From AP-15 sp963700195 (GTDB lineage: Bacteria > Pseudomonadota > Alphaproteobacteria > ATCC43930 > CGMCC-115725): a stretch of 64,000 bases of DNA. A program made the position numbers and the translations under genes. The notes under the pieces are model-generated. The model was not told the origin of the DNA, ran no database searches, and saw nothing but the letters and a program-made list of their open reading frames with translations. Every line of letters begins with the position of its first letter. The stretch's first letter is position 1. The DNA is taken from contig CAVOWQ010000055.1 of the NCBI GenBank assembly GCA_963700195.1, positions 124,001-188,000 of the forward strand, in the 5' to 3' direction. Positions 1 to 9,494 of this stretch are shown here, in pieces.

Positions 1-1810
1 GTCAGCTCGCCGTCATCGGCGTCGAGCTCCTTGTGCAGGATCAGGAACCGGCGGATCTGCGAAGGCGCCAAGGCGGGCTCGGCCGCGAGGTCGCGGTTGA
101 CGCGCTCGATGCAGTCCTGCACCAGATCGTAGACCGCCTCCTCCGCGGCCAGTTCCTGGTAGGAGGCATAGGCGAGATTGCGCCGCTCCGCCCAGTCGCC
201 GACCGCCTCGAGGTCGATGTTGACAAAGGCGGCGACAAACGGCCGGCCGTCGCCGAACACCACCGCCTCCTTGATCCAGGGAAAGAATTTGAGCTTGTTC
301 TCGATGAATTTCGGCGCAAACAGCGCGCCGCCGCGCAGCCGCCCGACATCCCTGGCGCGGTCGAGGATCTTGAGCTGCCCGTCGGCGTCGAAGAACCCGG
401 AATCGCCGGTATGGACCCAGCCGTCCGGGCGCTTTGCCGCCGCGGTCGCCTCGGGGTTCTTGTAATAGCATTGGAACGCGCCCGGGCTCTTGAACAACAC
501 CTCGCCGTCCTCGGCGATGCGGATTTCGACGCCCTCGATCGGCGCGCCGACCGTGTCCGGCTTTACCGCGCCATCCCGCTGGATGCACAGAAACACCGAG
601 CTCTCGGTCATGCCGTAGAGCTGCTTCAGGTTGATCCCGAGCGAGCGGTAGAAGGTGAAGAGGTCGGGTCCGATCGCCTCGCCCGCGGTGTAGGCGACGC
701 GGATGCGGCTGAAGCCCAGGGTATTCTTGAGCGGCCCGTAGACCAGCACATCACCGAGCCGATAGAGCATCCGTTGGGCCAAAGGCACGCGATGCCGGTC
801 GAGTATCGCCGGCCCGACCCGCTTGGCGAAGTCGAGGAAAAAATGAAAGAGCCGGCGCTTCGCCCAGCCGGCATCCTCCATGCGGATCATGACCTGGGTC
901 AGGATGCTCTCGAAAATGCGCGGCGGCGCAAAGAAATAGGTCGGCCCGAGCTCGCGCAGATCGAGCATGACCGTCGCCTGCGATTCCGGGCAGGAGGCGC
1001 AAAAGCCGGCGCAATAGGCCTGCGCGTAGGAGAAGATGTGCTCGCCGATCCACGCCATCGGCAGATAGGCCAGCACCTCCTCGCGATCGGTCAAGCCTTC
1101 GAACGCGATCGCGCTTCTTCGCGGTGGTGATGATGTTGTCGAAGCTGAGGACGACGCCCTTGGGCTGCCCCGTCGTCCCCGAGGTGTAGAGGATGATCGC
1201 GGTGTCGCTGCCCCGCCCTTTGGCGATTTCACCGCGGAAAAACCCCGGCTCCGTCGCGGGCGAATTCGCGGCCGCGCTCCTGCACCTTCGCGTAATCGTC
1301 GAGCCAGGGCTGGTCGTAATGCCGCATGCCGCGCGGGTCGGAGAAGATCACCTTTTCGAGCAGCGGGCAGCGCTCCTTGATCTCGGCCAGTTTGTCGACC
1401 TGCTCCTGGTCTTCGGCCACCGCGAAACGCACCTCGGCATGGTCGAGCACAAAGGCCATCTCGTCGGCGATCGAATCCTGGTAGATCGGCACCGGCACGC
1501 CGCCCAGCGCCTGCGTCGCGGCGATCGCCCAATAGAGCCGCGGCCGGTTGTCGCCGATGATCGCGAGCTTGTCGCCGCGCCGGAAGCCGATGGCCGCCAG
1601 ACCGCAGGCGAGCGCCTCGACCTCGGCGGCGACCTCCGCCCAGCTCCAGCTCTGCCAGATCCCGTAATCCTTCTCGCGGTTGGCCGGCCGCTCCGGCCGC
1701 ACCCGCGCATGCTCGAGCAGCAATTTCGGAAACGTATCCGGCGCGCCGCCGCCCGATCGGGCTTCGGCGGTCTGTCGATCGCGCACCGGCGCGAGGACGC
1801 CTGCGGTCAT
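1..1810 (-). CDS. Long-chain acyl-CoA synthetase (AMP-forming), frameshifted, 3' end outside window
   Basis: Predicted to activate fatty acids to acyl-CoA through an acyl-adenylate. The N-terminal part (1229-1810) is intact and reads FPKLLLEHARVRPERPA followed by a typical ANL-family N domain with IGDNRPRLYWAI. The adenylate-forming P-loop YTSGTTGQPKG is encoded near 1160-1185 and the A5 motif YGMTE near 600, both on the minus strand but in frames different from the start. Two one-base indels are needed, near 1225-1235 and 1110-1120. The C-terminal region with TGDSGFFDADG (around 390-410) is in the same frame as YGMTE. The start ATG at 1810 follows AGGAGCAACG, a good ribosome site. The C-terminal end lies beyond position 1. 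The frameshifts are more likely sequencing errors than decay because all core motifs survive. Confidence 0.85.
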
Positions 1811-1855
1811 CGTTGCTCCTGGGCCGCCATCCGGATCTCCAACTCGCCGGGCCGG

Positions 1856-2638
1856 TCAATCCATAGCTACGGCACGGGGAATCCGCCAGGGGGTGAGGAG
1901 CATCGCGGAGGGCTTCAGGCAATCGCGCCGCGGCAATTCGCGGACGCCGAAGACGATGCGTCGTGTTGCGCGCGGCGTCAGCCGGGTGTAGGTCCCGAAA
2001 AGCCGATCCCAGATCGAGAAAACCGCGCCGTAATTGCAGTTCGCCTGTGCGAACGCGACGGAGTGGTGGATGCGGTGCATGTCGACGGTGACCACCACCG
2101 GCTGCAAGCAGCCGCTCCAGCCATTCCGGCAGGCGAATGTTGCCGTGCTGGACGGCGGCGGTGGCGAACACTGCGAGCCCGTGGCTCAGCACGACGATGG
2201 CGGGTATATCGAGCACGATCACCGTCAGCCAGAAGACAGCCGAGGCTAAGAAGATACTCGATCGGATGATGGCGCACCGAGGTCGTCACATCGACATCGG
2301 GATCGGAGTGATGCAAGTGCGTGAAAGCGCCACAGAAACGGCACCGCGTGCTGGCAGCGATGCACGGCGTAGCGCAGCAGGTCGAGCAGCAGGAAGGCCG
2401 CCACAAAGCTCAACCCTTGATCGGCGATCGGCCAGGACGGGCAACGCCACGCCCAGACACTGCCTCGAGCTGCGGCCGGAACGTCTGCTGGCGACGCGAA
2501 GGTGAAGCCGGCAAGGACGAGATTGAGGAGCCAGATGCCGATATTGCCGAGCCGCCGCCGCAGGGCGGGGAACTCCCGCCGCCGTCGCGGCCGGCAGAAT
2601 TCCCACAGCGCGACGGCGAGCAAGCTGCCAACGAGCAC
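1856..2638 (-). CDS. Sterol desaturase / fatty acid hydroxylase family protein, frameshifted
   Basis: Integral membrane di-iron enzyme family that hydroxylates or desaturates lipids. Three consecutive minus-strand frames assemble one protein: an N-terminal hydrophobic part ending YAVHRCQHAVPFLWRFHA, a second part with HHSDPDVDVTTSVRHHP, and a third part with VDMHRIHHSVAFAQANCNYG. These supply the three histidine boxes of the family (HRCQH, HHSD..RHHP, HRIHH). Frameshifts fall near 2325 and near 2110-2240. The start is uncertain: GTG at 2638 is the first in-frame candidate but no strong ribosome site is visible. It lies 46 bp upstream of the acyl-CoA synthetase on the same strand, which suggests a small lipid operon. 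The substrate cannot be told from sequence. Confidence 0.75.
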
Positions 2639-2707
2639 GACGAGGGTCAGGGGCGCCTCCTCGCGCGTTCTAGGACTGCATCATGCCGACAGCACGTCCT
2701 CGCGCAC

Positions 2708-4035
2708 CTAGAACGGACAAGTGCTCGTAGAGGAGCCGGGAGACGGCGCCGAGAGGAGCGTCGCCCCATCGGTCGCAATGGCATAGAACGCCGCTACGCC
2801 GGGGACGGGGGCCTGCCCGTTGCCGTTCCCGCTCGGAAGGTTGGCGCAGAGCGCGAAGGTAGGGGAAGGTGGTGTGCAAGTAGTAGATGGGGGCGTCGGG
2901 GCGCAGGAGGGAGGAGGCACCAGAGGCCCCGCGGTCGGGGCGATGCCGATCGATGCCCCCGAAGGCAAAATGCCGGACTGGGTGGGTGTGGCACCGAGAT
3001 CGTTGTCCAGGAAGGCGGTAAAGAGCCCGAGGTTGAGCGGGCCGCCAAGGTCGCTGGGGGCCGTCCCGGTTGAGGCCGCTAAGTTTGGTGTTGTCGGGGG
3101 ATCCATTGTTGTTGAAGTAGAAATACGCCGGGTCGGTGTCAGGCGGCGATGGCGAACAGATTGGCGGTGAGCATGCACCGGTGACGACGAGCGGAACCGC
3201 CCATTCGAAGAATGCGTGGCTACCCGACGAAGTCAGCGACGGGCCAAAGACGAGCGCAAATTTTATCCCCAGCGTGCCGGCCGGGATGGGCATTGTCGGG
3301 GTTCCTATCCCGCCGACGGCATAGGCCTGCAGGCGCCGCCGTTGGAGGTGGCGAGGACCTCCAACGTGGTCATAACCGCACGTCTCGGTTCCGTGTGTTC
3401 AACACCGTCAATGGCAGCGAGAATTTGGCGACGATTTGGCCGTTAGTGAACGTCGAGTTACTCCGGAAAGGTCCTCATAGAACAAGTAGAGCGTATCGGG
3501 GACGGTGCCGCCCCGGTGGTGTAGCGACGCCTGTGCTCTGCAGCCGTCACCGCGTATAGGAAGGTGTTGGCGTCGGGGTTGTAGAGCTGTTCGCCGGCGC
3601 GGCCGGGTTTGCTTGCTGAGGCTGATGAAGGCGAGCGGCGTCAGGGTCGACAAGAACTCCGACAATGTGGGCGAGGTGTTAGCGGTGAGCGGGAAATGGC
3701 GTCGGGGGTACCGCGGCCGGATTGCCTGCGGTAGGTCGCTCCCCGGGGGGAGACTGTTTTGGGGCGCGAACCATCTCGGGCGGGGAGTTCTCCAGCGCGG
3801 CTCTCCAGGATCGCTTGGGTGACGTCGGGAGCTGGGACAGGTTGTGCCGAGGCTGGTGATTTACAGCACCGCACAGAGCCCATTCGAACCATTAGGTCAC
3901 TAATAAGCGCCTGAAGGGTCGTCAACTCTCGCCGCCGCCGCCGGCCCATGCCGCTCCGGCGCCGTACATCCAGAGGGCGGCGACCGCGACCGCGAAACGA
4001 GAAATGGTCGAGGGTCTGATCAGAGCGCGCATCAT
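2708..4035 (-). CDS. Exported protein of unknown function, multiply frameshifted
   Basis: ATG at 4035 follows a purine-rich GAGGGGGG and starts a clear signal peptide, MMRALIRPSTISRF then AVAVAALWMYGAGAAWA. The coding signal then hops frame several times: a part with QLYNPDANTFLYAV (about 3545-3590), a part with VPDTLYLFYEDLSG (about 3470-3520), a part with FALVFGPSLTSSGSHAFFEW (about 3190-3270) and a C-terminal part with GGPLNLGLFTAFLDNDLGA (about 2990-3050) that ends at 2708. Roughly 440 residues would result if the indels were repaired. I recognise no domain. It is divergent from another exported protein across a CRP-type palindrome, so both may be cAMP-controlled. Pseudogene status cannot be excluded. 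Confidence 0.55.
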
Positions 4036-4254
4036 TGTGCCCCCCTCTTTTTTAAGCGGTTGCGGCCAAGCGGATCATCCTCGCCCGCCGCGGATTGTGT
4101 CGGCGATTTCTGGCTCAAATGCAACGAATTGTGTTGGTTAATAGGCACCGCCCAGATCCTGTTGCATTTGTTACGTTTCAAGCGATTTTGACACGTTTGG
4201 TCACGCGAGGTTGCCCGCGGATCCGTTCAAAAATATCGGCTGAGGACGGTTCCC

Positions 4255-4278
4255 CAAGTGTGAACTAGCTCACACTTG
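4255..4278. promoter_or_regulatory. CRP-type palindrome (site 1) in divergent promoter region
   Basis: Perfect inverted repeat with nine-base arms CAAGTGTGA and TCACACTTG around ACTAGC. The core at 4259-4274 is exactly TGTGA-N6-TCACA, the classical CRP/CAP half-site pair. It lies 50 bp before the start at 4325 and about 220 bp before the divergent start at 4035. The rest of 4036-4324 holds no gene. The sequence match is direct; binding by a CRP/FNR-family protein is inferred. Confidence 0.7.
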
Positions 4279-4324
4279 GGCTATCAAAGTGGGACTTTTT
4301 ACGCGCTTGCGAGGGAGGCTAACG

Positions 4325-6126
4325 ATGGGTGATAGACGGCGTCGGGCCCGGGTGGTGTGGTTTTTCTTTTGTCGGCGGCCGCGTGCCTCGCGTCGGGCAC
4401 CGCGTTTGCGCAGACCACCAATTACCTCATGGTCCAGCTGTTCGATGTATGTACGGGCACCAGCCCCGCGACAGGTTGTGCCCCGTACAACATGACGAGC
4501 ACCGTGGGTAACGTGTCCTGCACTGGAGGCACGGGGGAGTTGCATCCACGACGCTGACGATCACTTCGTGTTCGTCCGGGACCCTGCACACGGCCGATAC
4601 GCTGTCGGGAGCAGGGATCGCGTCGAATACCATAATTACCGCGGGCCCCAGCGCCGGCGGCGCCGGTACGTACACCCTCAATCAACAGGCAAACGTCCCC
4701 ACCGGCACGACGATCACAGCGATGGGGCCAGTCGGCTTCTGGGCCAATCCGACCACGGGAACGGCCTATCCGGCTACGGAAGGAGGAGACGTTACCCAGG
4801 CGATGTTGCAGCAAATTGGCGTCAACCTAGTATACATCAACGGGGCCGGGACTACGACCACTATCCCCACCCGGATCGCCGGGAACACGACGCTGGGCGT
4901 CACGCAGAACACGAACACCGTCGCCACTTGCACCGGGTCCATCACCGGCCTGGTGCTGACGATCCCTCTGCCTGTTCCGGCACTTCGGGATTGTCGCTGA
5001 ACGATTCGTCGGGGACAGGGATCGCCGCCAACACCATTGTTACTCGGTTGGGTCCCGGAACAAATGGCGGCGCCGGCACCTACGCGGTCAACATATCGCA
5101 GACCGTCACATCAACGACGATCACCGTGCAGACCACCACTTACACTAGTCAGGATCTGCTGAACCTTGAGCAAGCGAACGAGACATTGTACCCCGTGATG
5201 ACGGGGACCATCAGGCTGTACAACGTCACCAAGCTCAACCCGCCGTCCCAGCAAGCGGGGACCCAGCTCTATGACTTATCCATCATCGGCCCCATCTCGT
5301 TCGACGACGGCGGGGAGTACAGCCTGGTCTCCATCGCAGGGAATGCTTTTTACCCGCCCCAATTCGTGCCCGTCCAAACGGATATTTTCTTTCACGCGTT
5401 CGGTCATAGTGCCTTCTCCTGGGATCACGACATCTTTGGAGCGGGGCAGTACAACGCCTTCAATGAAACGACGAACCCGAATGGAGGGGTCTGGCTGTCG
5501 ACTCATCAACGCAGCTCCCCACTAACCCCCTGCCCTTGGAGTGTGATCCCAGCTATTCGGCCTGCAAGGCGGACGCGATGTCGCCTGGGAGCCTCTCCCG
5601 CACCGAAGCGTCGCTCCAGTGTGTCCTTGCTTCTTTCTCGGAGAGGGAACGCCGACGCCTGCGGCGTGCTTTACCGCTAAGACCGTGGGTGGGGTGACGC
5701 CACGAAGCGGCGGGGCTGTACAGTCAGAACGCGCCGGCGGTCGAGGTGAGCACCTGCGCGGACGACGGGAACGCAAATTTGCAAACGTCGCAGGAGCGGC
5801 AAGCGCAGGCGAGCAGCTTGCTCGGCCACCCCTCACCGCCCGCATCGTGCGTCGACCCGCCGCCGTCACTAAAAAGCGGTTTCTCACCCGATACCGTACG
5901 AGACGACAAAGGCGCAGATTGGAGACCGGCGGCGGCTTCGCCGAACCGGGTGACTTTCGATTTGTCCGGCCCCATCGACGGCAGACCGGGTGAGACCCTC
6001 GTCGCCTGGGTCCTGACGCTTCCTCAGGAGCAGACATTCGCCAGGCACAGCCGCTTCGACATCGTTTCCCAATCTCGGGAGGACCTCGTCCAGGACGTTG
6101 ACTACTACCCGGACTGCTGCAGATAA
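4325..6126 (+). CDS. Large exported protein with GTY-type repeats, multiply frameshifted
   Basis: ATG at 4325 follows GGGAGGCTAACG. After one indel near 4355 a signal peptide appears (VVFLLSAAACLASGTAFAQ). The mature part contains two copies of a repeat of the kind common in phage tail and adhesin-like proteins: one around 4560-4720 with SGAGIASNTIITAGPSAGG then AGTYTLN, and one around 4915-5140 with GTGIAANTIVTRLGPG then GAGTYAVNISQTV. A middle part reads FVPVQTDIFFHAFGHSAFSW (about 5365-5425). Further coding signal in other frames continues to the stop at 6126 (VTFDLSGPIDGRPGETLV). At least four indels are needed. Function unknown; a cell-surface or secreted structural role is only a guess from the repeats. 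It may be two genes rather than one. Confidence 0.5.
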
Positions 6127-6179
6127 TCCGCTGATGCGGAAGATCGCCTATCACACTGGGACGTGACAATAATTCCGAG

Positions 6180-7127
6180 TCAGACCGGGTGCTCGGAACG
6201 GCCGCCTATAGCCCATGCACGATCTGCGACGGCGGAGTGCCTGATGGTCAAGTTCCGAGCGCCGGGGCTTGGGGCGAACGACTTCATCAGCTTCTCAAAG
6301 GATATCCTCAGCGGCGATGCTTCGATCACCAACGATGATCTGTGCAAGGCGAAAATCACGTATATGTTCAGCGACGGGTACGTAACGACAAGCAACCTCC
6401 GCCCCTGCCCGGCGGGGCCGCTCCCGCTGATTGCGAGCTCGTGGCGCCCGGACCCGCACGGTTGCGCCGCAGATCGTCAAGATCGAATGTGCTCCTCGTC
6501 GACAGGCAATCCCGCCCCCGCTGCCGTGCACGGACCCGATCGCACGGGTCTGCCCGACGCCGGCGCACCGCGCACCTGCGGACTCCGATTACACAACGTG
6601 AGGGGGGACAACTGGACCAAACCTGCGACAACGGCGTTTCCATCGGCAACGACACCTCGGCGATTATTAAAGGCCCTGCCCCTGACGATAAACGCCGGGC
6701 AGTGAACTATACGAGCCCCTGCGAGATCCAGACGGAATCTCACGATCAACGGCGCGACGGTGACCCTCAGTCTGCCAGCTTGACGGGAACCTCACCGTAA
6801 ACTCCGGCAGCTCGCCCTTGGCACCATCGGCGCACGTTCTCGGCAATGTTCAGATTTCGCAGGCGTCGGCAGCATGCTCCCCAACGGCTTCAGGATCGGC
6901 ACCAGTATCGACCGGCGCACATCGACGGCAATTTGACGATCCGGATACGACTGCCCCGCGAACCGCCGGCGGGGGGCACGGTCTGCAGCACCCAGGTCAA
7001 GGGCAATGTGACAGTGCAAAACAATACAACCCAGAGCCCGATTGAGATCGGGGACGCGGACCCGACCCAGAATTGCCCCGGAAATACGATTGGCGGCAGT
7101 CTGGTGTGCAAGAACAACACCGTTTAA
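6180..7127 (+). CDS. Exported protein with GNLTV/QNNT beta-repeat C-terminus, frameshifted
   Basis: The best-supported part is the C-terminal segment (about 6920-7127) reading IDGNLTIRI, KGNVTVQNNTTQSPIEIGD, then NCPGNTIGGSLVCKNNTV and a stop. This GNL-x-V-QNN-T repeat type is known from families of secreted hypothetical proteins likely to form a beta-helix. Upstream pieces in other frames (TCDNGVSIGNDTSAIIKG near 6610-6670, LTINGATVTLSLPA near 6740-6780, LGTIGARS then VLGNVQISQ near 6815-6870) belong to the same repeat type, so at least three indels lie between them. The 5' end is not resolved; an earlier part near 6240-6390 (LGANDFISFSKDILSGDASI) may belong to it or to the preceding gene. 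Function unknown. Confidence 0.5.
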
Positions 7128-7291
7128 GCCGACATCTCTCTGTGAGCGGCAGGCAAGGGCCAGTGCTCCAGCTAACCGACGATAAGGAGCGGCAACGGCC
7201 GTCGCGGCGGGGGTTCGGAACCGCCCTCGGGAGCTGCGACGGTAGCAATGCGTGCGATGGTTCGGCAGATGCGCCCGCCCAGCGCTCGCTG

Positions 7292-9081
7292 CTATCGAAC
7301 CCGGCCTTGCGCAGCCCGTCGAGGATGTGATCGACCGCGGCCGGGTCGCTGAACAGCCGTTGCAAATTGCCTTCGACAAAGGCCAGGTTCGCGTTCAGCC
7401 GTCTCAGCTCGGCGAGCGCCGCCTGCGCCTCCTCGATCCGCCCGAGCTGGGCGAGCCCGGCGACGACATAGCGCAGACCGGCCGGCCAATTGCGGTTGAG
7501 CGTCCAGGACCGCCGCCCGATCTCGACCGCCTGCTGCATAGTGCCGCAGCTGATAGTGCGCGCCGGCGAGCGCCGGCAGCCAGATGAACAGGCGCGGATC
7601 GCTGGGGCTGAGGCGGATGCCCTTTTCGGCCAGCGCGATCGCCTCCTCCGGCCGGCCCGCGATAGAGGTACATCTGCCCGAGCAGGACATGGGCGGCGGC
7701 AAAGCTCGGGTTGAGCTTGATCGCTTCCTCGAACGCCGCGATCGCCGCGCTCGGAGCGGCGCGTCCACATGCAGACCAGACCGAGCGCGAAGTGGGCGTT
7801 CGGGTAGCGGGGGTCGAGCGCGACCGCGCGCTGCGCCAGCTCGATAAGATTCCTCGATAGTTGCGCTCGGCATCGTCGGCCCAGCCGAGATAGGCCGCGT
7901 CGCAGCAGCGCGATCGACAGCGCCGCCGTCGCCTGCGGATATTGCGGATCGATCGCCAGCGCGCGCCGGAAATAGGCCTGCGCCTCGATGTTGTCCGCCT
8001 TGTTCTGCCGGTAATGGTGCCACATGCCGCGCTGGTAGAGTTCGTAGGCGTCTTCGCTGTGCTGCGGCTGCTCGGCGATGCGCTCGCGCTCGAATTTGAG
8101 GAGTTCCGGCTCGATCGCGCCGGCGATCGTGTGGGCGATCTCGTCCTGCAGCTCGAACAGGTCGGTCAGGTCGCGATCGTACCGCTCGGCCATGATGTGA
8201 TGGTTCGGTGTCGGCCCGGATCAACTGGACCGTGACGCGGACCCGATGACCCGATTTGCGCACGCTGCCTTCGAGGACATAGCGCACGCCCAATTCCTCG
8301 CCGACTTTCTTGATGTCGACGGTCTTGCCCTTGTAGGTGAAGGTCGAGTTGCGGGCGATCACCGGAAAGGCGCGCCAGCCGGCGAGCATCGAGATGATGT
8401 CCTCGGTGATGCCGTCGGCGAAAAACTCCTGCTCGGGGTCGCCGCTGAAATTGGCGAACGGCAATACCGCGATGGCGCGCCGATCGTCGAAAGCCGGCGG
8501 GCTCGCCGCGAGCGCGGCGGCGGCGACAAGCTTTTCCGACAGCTCGGCCATCTCGCCGGCCATCCGGTAGACCCTGATGGGTCTTGCTGATGTTCTTCAG
8601 GCTCTGGGGGCCGAGATCCTCGAAATCGAAATCGACCTTGCCGGCGACCTGTTGGTGGACGATCTCCGATACATAGACGCTGCCGGGCTTGGCCAGCGCC
8701 TCGACCCGCGCCGCGATGTTGACGCCGTCGCCGAAGATGTCGCCTTCCTCGGCGATGATGTCGCCGAGATTGATCCCGATCCGCATCGCGATGCGCTGTT
8801 CCTCGGGCAGCGTCCGGTTCGTTTGCGCGACCGCGTCGCGCAGAGCGGCCGCACAGCGCGCCGCCTCGACGACGTCGTCGAAATCGAGCGAGGACTATCT
8901 CGGTGGTCTCCTTGAAGATGTTTCCGCCGAATTCGCCGATTTGCGGTTCGATGACCTCGGTCAGAAGCGCCCTCAGCTCGGCAAAGTTCTCTTTCTCGTC
9001 GCCGGGGAGCAGCCGGCTGTAGCCGGCGACCAGGATGGCCGCCAGCCGGCGCGTGACGCTCTCTGTCCTTTCGTCGAGCAC
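7292..9081 (-). CDS. Degenerate class III cyclase-domain / TolB-like / TPR protein, frameshifted
   Basis: Same architecture as the intact neighbour at 9495-11267: an N-terminal class III cyclase homology domain, a TolB/FlgO-like domain (AIAVLPFANFSGDPEQEFF, then ELGVRYVLEGSVRKSG) and TPRs (YFRRALAIDPQYPQATAAL, AQRAVALDPRYPNAHFALG). Several indels break the frame (near 8880, 8570, 8200, 7860 and 7560). The cyclase domain is unusual. The first metal-binding Asp region, normally AADVVGYSR, reads AAILVAGYSRL with three residues missing. The K-x-x-G-D motif reads KETTEIVLARF. Both losses lie in stretches read without indels, so they are not simple frame errors. The later RIGINLGDIIAEEGDIFGDG segment is well kept. 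I infer a catalytically inactive pseudo-cyclase that may still dimerise or bind nucleotide. The start is GTG at 9081 (ATG at 9094 is an alternative in another frame), 60 bp downstream of a CRP-type palindrome. Confidence 0.75.
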
Positions 9082-9141
9082 GGCAGCCGTGCACCTTTAA
9101 CTAAGATGCAGCAAAATTCTCCGCTGCTCCGGCGAGTATAG

Positions 9142-9157
9142 TGTGAACCAGCTCACA
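9142..9157. promoter_or_regulatory. CRP-type palindrome (site 2) upstream of the degenerate cyclase
   Basis: TGTGA-ACCAGC-TCACA, a perfect CRP-consensus pair extended by AG and CT on the flanks. The spacer differs by one base from that of site 1. It lies 60 bp before the start of the degenerate cyclase on the minus strand, so feedback of cAMP-CRP on a cyclase-like gene is plausible. Confidence 0.7.
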
Positions 9158-9494
9158 CTTGCGCGAATTTTCTCTGTCTCGGTCCGGGTCGGTCCGCCAA
9201 GTGTAGGGAGCGGAAGCCGACCCGAAAATTGCCCTAATGGCGTGGTACCGTCCTCGCTTATGACGGAGACCGCGATGCAGTTTGCCTATACGGCTGATCG
9301 CCTGACCAAGAGAACCGAGCAGTCCGAACGAAGAGCCCCTCTCCGCCCTTGCAGGGCGCTTTTGGGTCAGCTCCTGTTATTTCGCCGCCGGGTCTGACAA
9401 AGGCGAGGATTTCTGCCGCCGAGCCGGAATCCCACCTGTTCTTGCCCTGAATTATCAGGCGGAACAGGGGTCTCCCTCCGCGCGGTGGCCGCGC
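9158..9494. other. Intergenic region between two cyclase genes
   Basis: No convincing gene. A short plus-strand reading frame from about 9259 to 9397 has Arg-rich, shadow-like composition and no ribosome site I trust. Asymmetric complementary stretches (CGGGTCGG near 9185 and CCGACCCG near 9218) could fold but do not resemble a terminator. Confidence 0.4.

Noticed and set aside
9259..9397. Short plus-strand frame starting MTETAMQFAYTADRL
   Set aside because: Weak start context, Arg-rich tail and no homology; it could be real, but nothing supports it.
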